NCBI GenBank assembly: GCA_041658585.1
Contig: JBAZZX010000015.1
Coordinates: forward strand, 1 to 53,408
Length of the DNA stretch: 53,408 bases
DNA from: DYFC01 sp041658585
GTDB lineage: Bacteria > Nitrospirota > Thermodesulfovibrionia > Thermodesulfovibrionales > SM23-35
Reading direction: 5' to 3'
This document shows, piece after piece, positions 1 through 8,691 of the stretch. The position numbers and the translations under genes were made by a program. Positions within the stretch are counted from its first letter, which is position 1; each line of letters starts with the position of its first letter. The notes under the pieces were generated by a model, which saw only the letters and a program-made list of their open reading frames with translations, searched no databases and was not told the origin of the DNA.

Positions 1-2
1 TC

Positions 3-170
3 GGACTCGACAGATTAGTAATGATTATGGTGGGAGCGTCATCAATAAGGGACGTGATCGCATTCCCGAAGACACAAAAGGCGTTCGACCTCATGAGCGG
101 AACGCCTTCAACGGTTGGACCAAAACAGCTAAGAGAACTCTACATCAAAATAGATCTGCCGGAAGTGTAG
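3..170 (+). CDS. aspS: Aspartyl-tRNA synthetase, C-terminal end (partial)
   Basis: The window opens inside an ORF whose last 55 codons read GLDRLVMIMVG...IRDVIAFPKTQ...DLMSGTPS and end in TAG. This is the class II motif 3 region ('GLDRLVM' carries the ATP-binding arginine) and the conserved 'RDVIAFPK' tail of bacterial AspRS, which charges tRNA-Asp (or tRNA-Asx in non-discriminating forms). Only the extreme C-terminus is present, so discriminating and non-discriminating types cannot be separated. Its stop codon directly abuts the stop codon of the convergent aroC, leaving no spacer for a separate terminator. Confidence 0.9.
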   Translation, partial: GLDRLVMIMVGASSIRDVIAFPKTQKAFDLMSGTPSTVGPKQLRELYIKIDLPEV

Positions 171-1415
171 TTAGAATTTTTTGACATATTCAATATATGA
201 TCCGTAATTGCGCTTCACTTCCGCCATATTGTCCCCGCCGAATTTTTCGAGGAAGGCGTCCGCTATAGTCAGGGCTGACATCGCTTCGCCGACTACTGCA
301 GCGGCCGGCACGGCGCAGATATCGGACCGTTCATAAGCCGCCTTAATCGGTCCTTTTGTGACAATATCAACGGAGCGCAACGGTTTTCTTAAAGTGGGGA
401 TCGGTTTCATTGCAGCCTTCAGAATTATCGGCATCCCGTTTGTCATCCCGCCTTCAATCCCGCCCGCATTGTTAGTCTTTCTGTAAAAGCCGTCAGGAGT
501 AAAGCGTAAACCGTTAGGTGTTTTTCCAATCATTTCACACTTCACGCCTGACGTTTTACGGTTATAAAATATTTCATCCATGACCTCGACTCCCGACATC
601 TTGCCCATTTCAAAACCAAGCCCGATCTCAACTCCCTTAATCGCCTGGATGCTCATTAATGCCCGGGCAAGCCGGCCGTCAAGTTTTCTATCCCATTGAA
701 TGTGACTGCCAAGACCTACGGGCGCGCCAATAACATAGACCTCGAAAATCCCGCCCAATGAATTGCCTTCTTTTATAGCTTTGTTTATAATCCCAACCAT
801 TTTTTTTGACGCTGCAGCATCCGGGCATCTGACAGGAGAGTGCTCGGCTTTTTCAAAGAAAGATAACAGGTTTTTTGCATCTTGTATCCTGTATACCGTA
901 TCTTGCATTTCGACTTTGCCTATCCGTACAACAAAGCTGCCTATGTTGATATTGAATTCCGACAGGAATTTTTTTGCGATTGCTCCAAGCGCCACCCGCA
1001 TTGCAGTCTCTCTTGCGCTTGAACGTTCAAGGATATTCCTTACATCATGATGGTCGTATTTTATAGCGCCGGTCAGGTCGGCGTGCCCCGGACGGGGTTT
1101 TGTCACCGGAGGGATAGAGCCCTCAAATGCGGGGTCGGATGACATGCCTTCCGACCAGTTCTTGAAGTCCCTGTTTTCAACCAGGACCGTTACAGGAGAA
1201 CCTATTGTTTTACCCCATCTGACGCCTGAGATAATTTCGGCATGGTCGGACTCTATCTTCATCCTCCCGCCGCGGCCATAGCCGCCCTGCCTTCTTTGCA
1301 GGTCCCTGTCGATATCCTCTGATGAAAGTAAAAGCCCGGAAGGAATTCCTTCAAGAATACCTGAAAGAGCTTTCCCGTGAGACTCGCCTGCGGTTATATA
1401 TCTTAAAGTCGTCAT
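171..1415 (-). CDS. aroC: Chorismate synthase
   Basis: AroC converts 5-enolpyruvylshikimate-3-phosphate to chorismate in the cytosol, the last common step of aromatic amino acid synthesis, using reduced FMN. At 414 aa it is slightly longer than the usual 360-390. The family signatures are all present: GESHGKAL near the N-terminus, RRQGGYGRGGRM, the RPGHADL segment, SSARETA, NNAGGIEGG, and the C-terminal RSDICAVPA. The start follows no clear Shine-Dalgarno site. A TAATAT -10-like box lies about 10 nt upstream of the ATG, so a very short leader is possible. It converges on aspS with abutting stop codons. Confidence 0.97.
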   Translation of the reverse strand: MTTLRYITAGESHGKALSGILEGIPSGLLLSSEDIDRDLQRRQGGYGRGGRMKIESDHAEIISGVRWGKTIGSPVTVLVENRDFKNWSEGMSSDPAFEGSIPPVTKPRPGHADLTGAIKYDHHDVRNILERSSARETAMRVALGAIAKKFLSEFNINIGSFVVRIGKVEMQDTVYRIQDAKNLLSFFEKAEHSPVRCPDAAASKKMVGIINKAIKEGNSLGGIFEVYVIGAPVGLGSHIQWDRKLDGRLARALMSIQAIKGVEIGLGFEMGKMSGVEVMDEIFYNRKTSGVKCEMIGKTPNGLRFTPDGFYRKTNNAGGIEGGMTNGMPIILKAAMKPIPTLRKPLRSVDIVTKGPIKAAYERSDICAVPAAAVVGEAMSALTIADAFLEKFGGDNMAEVKRNYGSYIEYVKKF

Positions 1416-1447
1416 AGTGCTAAAATATTAAATGAAAGTATACCATA

Positions 1448-1602
1448 GAAACTACGGATGTCTGAAATAAATTTATTTAACTCGATGATTTTTATTTTAA
1501 AAAGATAGTTCATGGTAAATGCATAAAAATATTTTGGTAATACATCTATATAAGTACACTATTGTATCGAAAAATAAATTTATTTTAGACATCCGCAGTT
1601 TC
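1448..1602. mobile_element. MITE-like element with 30-bp terminal inverted repeats
   Basis: A 155-bp AT-rich segment is bounded by near-perfect 30-nt inverted repeats. The left arm (1448-1477) begins GAAACTACGGATGTCT and the right arm (1573-1602) is its reverse complement with two mismatches. No credible ORF lies inside. Size, AT-richness and terminal inverted repeats fit a miniature inverted-repeat transposable element or a long hairpin element. It separates the divergently oriented aroC and CPBP genes, and its left end lies 18 bp upstream of a -10-like box for aroC. A target-site duplication is not obvious. Confidence 0.65.
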
Positions 1603-1646
1603 TCTAACAGTTTAATTGCATTTTTCGGGTTAATCGGTATCGTTTC

Positions 1647-2177
1647 ATGAATATAAAAATTATATCCGGTTACCTTGTAATCCTTATCTTGTCTTTTGTC
1701 ATACATGCCATAAAACCCTCAAACCATATCTATTACAGCGCATTACCTTTGCTGATGCTGATATTCCCGATAATTGCAGGATACAGGGTCAAACTGAATT
1801 TCTCCGGAAAAGACCTCTCGATCGGACTTGTGGCGTCATTCTTTATACTTCTGCCGTATTATCTTTTCTTTGGAGGGAATCCGGCATCAATTACGGTTTC
1901 CGCCGTTATTTTTCAGTTGTTGAGCGTCTCTTTTCCTGAGGAATTTTTTTTCAGGGGATTCCTGCAGGACTCAATGGGCAGGAAGCACAAGGGGGTTTTA
2001 TTTGTCAGTCTCTTATTCGCCATTGCCCATTTGCCAAAGGCAATCTTCTATAATGAGTGGACGGTTCTGCTCAGTTTTTTCCCGTCGCTGGTAATGGGAT
2101 GGCTTTATATGAAGACCAACAATATCGTGCCGGGGGCGGTTTTTCACCTTTTGGCAAATCTTGTCTATCAAAGATAA
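1647..2177 (+). CDS. CPBP family glutamic-type intramembrane protease
   Basis: This 176-aa polytopic membrane protein has the CPBP/Abi (CAAX protease and bacteriocin-processing) active-site set: Glu98-Glu99 and Arg103 in FPEEFFFRGF, FAIAH (His128) and HLLAN (His167, Asn171). It is shorter than most CPBP proteins, which span 200-300 aa. The family cleaves substrates within or next to the membrane. Some members (the myxosortase type) process C-terminal Cys-containing tripartite sorting tails. Two proteases in this window carry such tails ('GGGGCSIG' + hydrophobic stretch + Arg cluster), so they are plausible substrates; that link is inference. The gene is alone on its strand between aroC and convergent genes, and its ribosome binding site is weak. 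Confidence 0.85.
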   Translation: MNIKIISGYLVILILSFVIHAIKPSNHIYYSALPLLMLIFPIIAGYRVKLNFSGKDLSIGLVASFFILLPYYLFFGGNPASITVSAVIFQLLSVSFPEEFFFRGFLQDSMGRKHKGVLFVSLLFAIAHLPKAIFYNEWTVLLSFFPSLVMGWLYMKTNNIVPGAVFHLLANLVYQR

Positions 2178-2246
2178 CCGAGTAATTATACCAAATAGTA
2201 CAAAATTGTTTCCAATGTCAAAGGCAGATATGCTTTATTATGGTGC

Positions 2247-3065
2247 TTATGGACTTATTTTGGGGGGATATTTATACACCTGCGGAAAGCGTTCTCTCAT
2301 ATCGGAATCACTGAGAACGACACGGACTCCTCTTTGAAACAGTTGTTCAATAGTCTCAGCGTCATTTACTGTAAAGACTGCCATATTGAGATGGGAAAAA
2401 TTTTCTATAAAACTCTCACTAACGTGTTCCGCCGGCAATGAGACACTGTCGGCACCTGAAATAATTGTATTGTATTTTGCCTTGAAGAGGGCTGTTTTAT
2501 TTTCCAGATTCCGATGAAGCCAGTAAATGGTATGTATTTCAGGTCCCACCGACTTCAGCTTCCTTAAAGCCCTGGCTCTTTGTGATTCGATGAAAACATG
2601 TCCCTGTAAATGATAAGTCCTGACCAGATCCGAAAGTATTTTCCCGCTTTCTGCTGCATTGTCCGTATCGAGATTCTTAAAGTCAAGCCAGTAATAGAAT
2701 TGATCCGTATACCGTTTAAATACCGTATCAAGAGAAAGGACGCTGTTATTATCCGACATCTTTGGTGAAATATCGTGTGCGACAATGAATCCTTTCCCTT
2801 CCAGGAAATGGATATCGATTTCTATGCCGTAGTAACCCGTGCTCCGGGCTGCATCAAAACTTTCAATTGAGTTATCCCGGAATCCCTGCGTAAAACCCCG
2901 ATGTGCCCAAATCATATGTCGCGGCAGATTTTGAAGTGTTTGTACCTTTATCGAATTGAATTTTACGATAATGAGGGAATACAGGAGCAGAGGGATTCCT
3001 GCAAGAATGACGATAATAATAACGATATTCTTATAGGACATAGCAATCAATTTATTTTGTTTCAT
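2247..3065 (-). CDS. Membrane-anchored glycerophosphodiester phosphodiesterase
   Basis: The protein has one N-terminal membrane helix followed by a GDPD TIM-barrel. Visible are the WAHRGFTQGFRDNS motif (catalytic His and Arg), the metal ligands in GIEIDIHF, the general acid/base His in IVAHD, and VFTVND near the C-terminus. The family hydrolyses glycerophosphodiesters to glycerol-3-phosphate and an alcohol. The helix-then-domain layout places the active site outside the cytoplasmic membrane. I prefer the ATG at 3065 (MKQNKL), which has GGA about 10 nt upstream; an upstream in-frame start at 3089 lacks any site. It overlaps the end of the upstream LtaS-like gene, so the two are co-translated and probably act on the same glycerophosphate material. 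Confidence 0.88.
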   Translation of the reverse strand: MKQNKLIAMSYKNIVIIIVILAGIPLLLYSLIIVKFNSIKVQTLQNLPRHMIWAHRGFTQGFRDNSIESFDAARSTGYYGIEIDIHFLEGKGFIVAHDISPKMSDNNSVLSLDTVFKRYTDQFYYWLDFKNLDTDNAAESGKILSDLVRTYHLQGHVFIESQRARALRKLKSVGPEIHTIYWLHRNLENKTALFKAKYNTIISGADSVSLPAEHVSESFIENFSHLNMAVFTVNDAETIEQLFQRGVRVVLSDSDMRERFPQVYKYPPKISP

Positions 3066-5109
3066 GTAGCTTATTCCATATGAGATCATTTTTTACAAGC
3101 CATCGCTTATACTGCAACCATGAGACATAATCGCACATGGTGAAGGTTCCCTCCCCCGCAGGTGAAGCAGGATCATGTGCAACAGTATCGCAGTGTATCT
3201 CATCACGGTTAAAAGATACATTCTTACCATTAAGCCTGTAGAAGTAAAGATAATGGTGCGAACCGAGAACGTTTGGATATCTAACCCTTCCGTCGGGATC
3301 AAAGACTGACAAGCCCTCAAAAGAGTTCGGGATATTTACGTTCAAAAGATGGAGCATCGAAGGCACGATGTCTACCGATGAAGAGGTGACGTCTAATGTC
3401 TTGGGCAGTTTATGAGTAGGGTCATAGATGATAAAAGGGACTTCATCATACGGTCCTGCTTTTTGATCCTGTATGAGTTTCTGATAGTCAACACCCGGGA
3501 AAAACGCATGGTCTGACGTTAAAACTATTATTGTATTCGATGCAAGATCGCTCTTTTTGAAGTATTCCCAGAAAGTTCCAAAAGCTGCGTCATCATTATG
3601 GATAATATGCAGAATAGCATTGTCCTGCCCGGGATATCTGATACAATCCTCCGGCAACCTGAAGGGAGGGTGCAGGTCATCAGTCGAGACAGTTATGGTA
3701 AACGGCTCTACAAATGAGCGATTTTTGAGCCCCTTTAGCAAAAATCCTATGACCTGCCGGTCTGAATATGCAAGCTTTCTGAAGATATTGCCAAGGGGTT
3801 TTTCTTTCAAGATCTCTTTTATGTCCAAAGCACCATAGATTATATCCATGCCGTTAGCCTTCATAAAGGGCAATTGTAAGGCAAAATAGGGATCACCGGG
3901 AACTATATTATATGAATGATACCCTTTGCTTTTTAAGACCTCGGGCAGGCAGAGCAAATCGAACTTCATGACACCATTATTATCCAGCCATTCTTCTTGT
4001 CCAAAAACAGGATAATGGGAGCAGAGAACAGATACAAGGCCGTTCATTGTGGGTGTTGTTGCATTATAAAAGGGCCTGACAACCAGAGACGCTTCAGCAA
4101 AGGCATCAATATTTGGGGATATTCCTTCAAAGGGAGAACCGTAATGCCCTAAAAGTCTGGCAGAAAGGGATTCCATGACAATGATGATGATGTTGGGGGT
4201 AGAAATTCCTTTACCAGACTGCCGATAGGGGAAGGCATTCTGAAAAACCTCACGCTTAAAAAGCGGATATTGCTCTTTCTTATTAATATATACACCGAAG
4301 AAAGCCTCCAGTCTTTTCTGAACTGATGAAGGCATTGTCTCCTGAGCGATATCGTATCCTGCTTTTCCTGTTTCGTCATGGAAAGAGGACAATAAAAAAA
4401 CCTCGGGAACCGTTGAAGCAATTGGATAACGATACCGGAATTCATTCATCCAGATACGTACAGACAGTGACCTTCGATCGATGTTTTCGAAAAAGATGAA
4501 CAAAGACATCATCAGGGAAAGCAATAAAAATGCAATACCTTTTGCTGTATACCTATACCGTGAGTAATCAAGCTGTTTCAGCAAAAAATGAATAACCAGG
4601 ACGATAGGGACCGGGATGATCACGAAGAGTAAGCTTTTGATATCAAACACCATGCTGAGAGATGATTTTTCTATATGTGAGAGAAAGTCTCTGCCAATAT
4701 GGGTACCTGCATAATAGATATGTGCAAGATTAAAAATACGGTATATCATCCATACGGCAACAAGAGAAATAAACAACACATAAAAATACCGGTATATCTT
4801 CCGGGGGATAAAATTAAGAAAAAGATAGAATAAACCGGTAACGATAAGAAGGTACTGCAATTCTCTCTGTGATTGAACAAACGAGAGAAGTACCCGGAAT
4901 GTTTTTACAGGGGTTGTCATATCTCCGCCTTCAAGGCCGATCATTATTCCAAGGCGGTAGAGAACTAACAGAACTATCAAGAAACCTATAGCTAAAAAGG
5001 ATTTTGTGAACGTTTTAATAAACTGTCCTACGGTAAGTTCCCGGGATACATGAGAAGCCTGCTGCATTTTACTGATCTTTTTTACGGCTGCCTTTTTTCC
5101 TGCCGGCAT
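3052..5109 (-). CDS. LtaS/YejM-type membrane sulfatase-fold phosphotransferase
   Basis: This protein of about 685 aa has roughly five N-terminal transmembrane helices (about residues 35-210) followed by a large extracytoplasmic alkaline-phosphatase/sulfatase fold domain. Domain motifs are NIIIIVMESLSA (first metal Glu), YNATTPTMNG with the predicted Thr nucleophile near residue 353, and TSDHAFF with metal-binding Asp-His near residue 534. Relatives transfer phosphoglycerol (LtaS, OpgB) or phosphoethanolamine, and the exact substrate here is unknown. Start choice: the ATG at 5109 has GAG 6 nt upstream; ATGs at 5115 and 5067 are alternatives. It overlaps the 3' end of the protease gene and the 5' end of the GDPD gene, so it sits in the same transcript. 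Confidence 0.85.
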   Translation of the reverse strand: MPAGKKAAVKKISKMQQASHVSRELTVGQFIKTFTKSFLAIGFLIVLLVLYRLGIMIGLEGGDMTTPVKTFRVLLSFVQSQRELQYLLIVTGLFYLFLNFIPRKIYRYFYVLFISLVAVWMIYRIFNLAHIYYAGTHIGRDFLSHIEKSSLSMVFDIKSLLFVIIPVPIVLVIHFLLKQLDYSRYRYTAKGIAFLLLSLMMSLFIFFENIDRRSLSVRIWMNEFRYRYPIASTVPEVFLLSSFHDETGKAGYDIAQETMPSSVQKRLEAFFGVYINKKEQYPLFKREVFQNAFPYRQSGKGISTPNIIIIVMESLSARLLGHYGSPFEGISPNIDAFAEASLVVRPFYNATTPTMNGLVSVLCSHYPVFGQEEWLDNNGVMKFDLLCLPEVLKSKGYHSYNIVPGDPYFALQLPFMKANGMDIIYGALDIKEILKEKPLGNIFRKLAYSDRQVIGFLLKGLKNRSFVEPFTITVSTDDLHPPFRLPEDCIRYPGQDNAILHIIHNDDAAFGTFWEYFKKSDLASNTIIVLTSDHAFFPGVDYQKLIQDQKAGPYDEVPFIIYDPTHKLPKTLDVTSSSVDIVPSMLHLLNVNIPNSFEGLSVFDPDGRVRYPNVLGSHHYLYFYRLNGKNVSFNRDEIHCDTVAHDPASPAGEGTFTMCDYVSWLQYKRWLVKNDLIWNKLHETK

Positions 5110-7393
5110 AGTCATCTCGATTCATTCTCTTTATTATACAGATAATCGCAAAAGGCATCACTAATACAATGAAATCTGCTAAAGCAGTTTGATAATTCCG
5201 GGGCTTGCCTATGGAGCAGCCGCCACCGCCGCCGCCTGAAGAAGCTTGCTTCGTTGTAGCGCTTGCTTCATTGGAATAGGAGGATTCGCCTGAAGAGTTA
5301 TATGCCTTGATGAGGTAGGAGTATTTAGTTCCCGCAGATAGTCCCGTATCGGAATAGGAGGTAACATTTGAGCCGGCTTCAGCAATGATTATGTACGAAG
5401 CGTCGGACGCTTTTTTTCTCTCTATCCTGAACCCTGTTTCATTTGAAGCATTGTCCTGCCATGAGAGGTCTATCCGGCTTTTCGATATTGCGGAAGCGGA
5501 AAGGTTTGAGGGAGCTGAAAGCATAGTCAGGTTTACGGCGGCAGAGGCATTAACCCTTCCCCCTGTGCCTGTTTTTCCTGAAAGCGACGGCTTTTTATCT
5601 ACGCTGTTTAAAATAATATCTTTCACCTGAGCATAACTGAGAGAAGGATTCACAGACCAGACCAATCCGGCAACTCCGGAGACAAAAGGCGCTGCCACGG
5701 AAGTGCCGCTCCATCCCTGGGATTCATAGGTATAGCTGCCGATAACGATCGGCTGCCTGCTTAATACCACATCGTCGATATAGACTCCGTCATTGTTTAC
5801 GGTTGAATCGGATTTTAATCCGAAACCAAAATAAAAACTGTCGAGCATATCGGCGGCAGAGGTAAGCTCATCCGTATAGTCTGAGACAAAATTTGCATAA
5901 AACCCGTCTCTGGAATCAACCCAATCCCAGTTCTTCCCATTCTGCGAATAGTTGATATAGAAAAAATCATTGGTATTATGGTCAATATTCCCCTTCCATT
6001 TAAAAGAGAGCCTGTAACGGTTGTTTTTGACTGATGAGATCGACGTCATATATCCTGCCCAGGAATTAGTGACGGAAACATAGTTTCCTCCGGGGCTGTC
6101 TTCAAGACAGTTTGTTCCGCCGGAACCTGTGCCTGCAGTGATAGCCCATGTCGTATGCCCTCCCCCTTTTGACCACCCCAAAAGCGGCAAATCACCGGAG
6201 TTGCCGTCAAAATTTTCGCTGTAAATGGTGACGGAATCGCCGTATGAAAATACCGGTACCGAGCTGTAGATAGACACGCCGGGAGCGCCTAAATCAACCG
6301 AAGTCGCACCGAAGTTGGAAAAATTGGCAATACTATCGTTCTGATCTGTTGCAGCCACCGAGATAATATTTGACAGATTAAAACTTGCGGGATAGAAAGC
6401 ATCTATATCATTGTTCATTGTTTCATTCCCCGCAGCGGCAACTACAAGCACATTCTTCTGTCTGGCATACTCGATGGCATTATAGAGAGTGATGGAATAA
6501 TCATTCCCTCCCCAGCTTGCGTTGATGATACGGGCGCCATTGTCTGCGGCATACTCTATTGCCTCGGCTGCTTTTGCGACATCGCCCGACCCGGTTACGC
6601 CTAAAAACCTGAGAGGCATTATCCTGGCCGACCACATTACCCCACTGACGCCGATTCCGTTATTGCCCTTTGCGGCAATAATACCGGCCACATGAGTGCC
6701 GTGCTGATCATAATCAACCGGATAGGCGTCATTATTGATAAAGTCCCAGCCATATACATCATCTTTATAACCGTTTTGGTCGTCATCAATCCCGGGGGAA
6801 CCGTTCAATTCCGCGGTGTTCACCCATATATTTCCGGATAGGTCCGGATGGTCATAGGCAACCCCCGTATCGACGACTGCAATGATTATATTATTTGAGC
6901 CTTTTGTAACGTCCCAGGCAGCTTGGGCATGAATATCCGCGCCGGCTATTCCGACTGTCTGGCCCGTATTATTGAGTCCCCATTGCAGGCTATATCCCGG
7001 ATCATTCGGTATGGCGGAAGTCTTAACAATATAATTCGGTTCTGCAAATTCGACATTCGGGTCGTTCCTGTAAATCTGCACCGCTTCCTCCACTCTCACA
7101 TCTTCCGGAAGCTTCATCCGATGTATCCCGAGATGTCTTATATCCTTTATTTTGGCCGCTCCCAGGGCGCCGTGAAGCTTATTCATGGCAACTATTGACG
7201 TCCCTGATTTGAATTTCACCAGGACTTCTCCCGGCACATACCTTGCCGGCATATTTTTCGTCGCAGGCGCATCAATAACTGAGCTTGCACTTGAATGAAT
7301 ATCCGTGGATTGTCCGGATATGTTCTGCGGGCTTTCCGACCCGCATGAAATAAGACTCAGCGCTAAAAATAGCATTAGTATATATTTAGACAT
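5069..7393 (-). CDS. Subtilisin-like (S8) protease, lipobox, FN3 domain and GGGGGGCSIG C-terminal tail
   Basis: This 774-aa protein is a secreted serine protease. The order is: signal peptide with lipobox LISC (Cys17); pro-domain about 53-123 (GEVLVKFK ... VEFAEPNYI); catalytic domain with Asp175 (VVDTG), His231 (HGTHVAG), oxyanion Asn323 (AAAGN) and Ser565 (SGTSVAAP). About 160 residues (384-548) of jelly-roll-like sequence (FDGNSGD ... YIDDVVL) are inserted between Asn323 and Ser565. A fibronectin type III domain (about 635-720) follows, and a tail of GGGGGGCSIG, hydrophobic helix and basic end. GAGGAGG precedes the ATG. It lies 9 nt downstream of gspN and is probably a T2SS cargo. Lipid anchoring at one end and a sorting tail at the other is unusual. 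Confidence 0.93.
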   Translation of the reverse strand: MSKYILMLFLALSLISCGSESPQNISGQSTDIHSSASSVIDAPATKNMPARYVPGEVLVKFKSGTSIVAMNKLHGALGAAKIKDIRHLGIHRMKLPEDVRVEEAVQIYRNDPNVEFAEPNYIVKTSAIPNDPGYSLQWGLNNTGQTVGIAGADIHAQAAWDVTKGSNNIIIAVVDTGVAYDHPDLSGNIWVNTAELNGSPGIDDDQNGYKDDVYGWDFINNDAYPVDYDQHGTHVAGIIAAKGNNGIGVSGVMWSARIMPLRFLGVTGSGDVAKAAEAIEYAADNGARIINASWGGNDYSITLYNAIEYARQKNVLVVAAAGNETMNNDIDAFYPASFNLSNIISVAATDQNDSIANFSNFGATSVDLGAPGVSIYSSVPVFSYGDSVTIYSENFDGNSGDLPLLGWSKGGGHTTWAITAGTGSGGTNCLEDSPGGNYVSVTNSWAGYMTSISSVKNNRYRLSFKWKGNIDHNTNDFFYINYSQNGKNWDWVDSRDGFYANFVSDYTDELTSAADMLDSFYFGFGLKSDSTVNNDGVYIDDVVLSRQPIVIGSYTYESQGWSGTSVAAPFVSGVAGLVWSVNPSLSYAQVKDIILNSVDKKPSLSGKTGTGGRVNASAAVNLTMLSAPSNLSASAISKSRIDLSWQDNASNETGFRIERKKASDASYIIIAEAGSNVTSYSDTGLSAGTKYSYLIKAYNSSGESSYSNEASATTKQASSGGGGGGCSIGKPRNYQTALADFIVLVMPFAIICIIKRMNRDDYAGRKKGSRKKDQ

Positions 7394-7402
7394 ATTTCCT
7401 CC

Positions 7403-8188
7403 TCACAGAAAAAGATTGCCCTTTACGGGAATAATATAATATCCGGGAGAAATTTTATAGACCTCAAGCCCTGCAAGCACAAACGGGTTTTCAATATAGG
7501 ATTTCCCCGGCATCAATTCCATAGAGATATCCATCACATTTTCCCTGATATCTCCTTTCAGCCTCGCATAGATGTCTTCGCCCTGAAAGGCTAAAGATAC
7601 GACTTCAATAACGCTTCCACGCAAATCAAGAGAACCCGTTACCATATGAAAAATATTCAGAGGCGCCTTGATCCCTGAAAATTCCGTTTCTTCAAAAACG
7701 GCATCCTTGGAAACAAACTCCGCATGTCCGGCGCTTTCACTGATTGTAACGCTTCCGGAAAACGTTCCGTTACCCTTTATTCCGGTCAATTTTAAAAAAT
7801 GCAAATCGCCAAAACCGACCTTCTGAAAATTCAGAACTCCTTTTATTTTACCCCTTGAAAGGGTCAAATTACCCGTAATATTTCCATCGCCTATAGCGCC
7901 GCTGCCGGTCAAACGCAGTTGGAATAACGGGATAAACAGAGGATTTATATAACTGCGGATATCTTTAACGGAAATCAATTCCCCCCGACTGCCTTTCAAT
8001 ACCAGGGCGTCTATGTCTACATTATAGAACAACCCTTTCTTCAGTCCCTGCACCTCTACCACAAACTGACTGCTGGCAACGGAATCTTCAATGATAGTTT
8101 GTATGGCAGTTTCAGGAAAGACAATCCACATCATCCAGAAAAGAACGGGGATAACAGCGAGGATAATAATCGGAAGCTTTTTCCTCAC
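7403..8188 (-). CDS. gspN: Type II secretion system protein GspN
   Basis: This 261-aa protein has one N-terminal membrane anchor (about residues 5-25) followed by a beta-rich periplasmic domain of repeated short strands (GSGAIGDGNITGNLTL, KGNGTFSGSVTIS), typical of the GspN family found as the last gene of many T2SS operons. Its precise role is unclear; it is thought to be an inner-membrane accessory of the secretion machine. The ATG overlaps the gspM stop by 4 nt (ATGA), and the gene is followed 9 nt later by a protease gene. Identification rests on position and fold pattern, since GspN sequences diverge strongly. Confidence 0.8.
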   Translation of the reverse strand: MRKKLPIIILAVIPVLFWMMWIVFPETAIQTIIEDSVASSQFVVEVQGLKKGLFYNVDIDALVLKGSRGELISVKDIRSYINPLFIPLFQLRLTGSGAIGDGNITGNLTLSRGKIKGVLNFQKVGFGDLHFLKLTGIKGNGTFSGSVTISESAGHAEFVSKDAVFEETEFSGIKAPLNIFHMVTGSLDLRGSVIEVVSLAFQGEDIYARLKGDIRENVMDISMELMPGKSYIENPFVLAGLEVYKISPGYYIIPVKGNLFL

Positions 8189-8691
8189 TTCGTTTTTAGA
8201 AATGAAAGGACGATATTGACGTTGAGCAGTTCAGGGTTCTCAAAGGATTTTTTTATGGAAGCCTTTTTTATAGTCAGGATCATTGGTGCGGTTTCTATTT
8301 TATAAAAAATATTCAGCATTTCATTCATGCCGACTTTCTCGACTGTAATTTCCGCCTCTTCTTCAAAACCGTCTCTGATCTCCTTTTTCCCTGCGGCCCT
8401 GACCGTCTTTAGTTTATTTTTCAACCCCATGGGCTGAAAAATCTCATCGATTGCCTGGACAATGCCCGGCACGTTCATCATGCTCTTCTTTGCCTCGACA
8501 AGATCGAGCTTCTGTTTCAGCGACATGTACTCATCCTTCAGCAGCAGCAGCTCTTTCCGCCTTTCTTGCAGCAGCTTAAGCTCTTTTTTTGATGAAGCAA
8601 GGGTTTGTATCCCTATACCGGCAAGAACAAAAAAGACCATAAGTCCGGACATAGCATAGATTAAGCTCTTATTCCTGAATAACTCTCTCAA
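8185..8691 (-). CDS. gspM: Type II secretion system protein GspM
   Basis: This 168-aa bitopic protein has a short cytoplasmic start, a membrane helix at about residues 12-30, a Lys/Glu-rich coiled coil (about 33-70) and a compact ferredoxin-like domain to the C-terminus. This is the GspM/PilO arrangement. GspM pairs with GspL in the inner-membrane platform. The start overlaps the gspL stop by 4 nt and the stop overlaps gspN by 4 nt, so translation of L-M-N is coupled. Sequence identity to known GspM proteins would be low; context carries much of the call. Confidence 0.85.
   Translation of the reverse strand: MRELFRNKSLIYAMSGLMVFFVLAGIGIQTLASSKKELKLLQERRKELLLLKDEYMSLKQKLDLVEAKKSMMNVPGIVQAIDEIFQPMGLKNKLKTVRAAGKKEIRDGFEEEAEITVEKVGMNEMLNIFYKIETAPMILTIKKASIKKSFENPELLNVNIVLSFLKTK

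Noticed and set aside
2215..2245. Third, partial copy of the 197-bp element (AAAGGCAGATATG)
   Set aside because: Only about 13 nt match one terminal repeat and nothing of the interior or other end is present.
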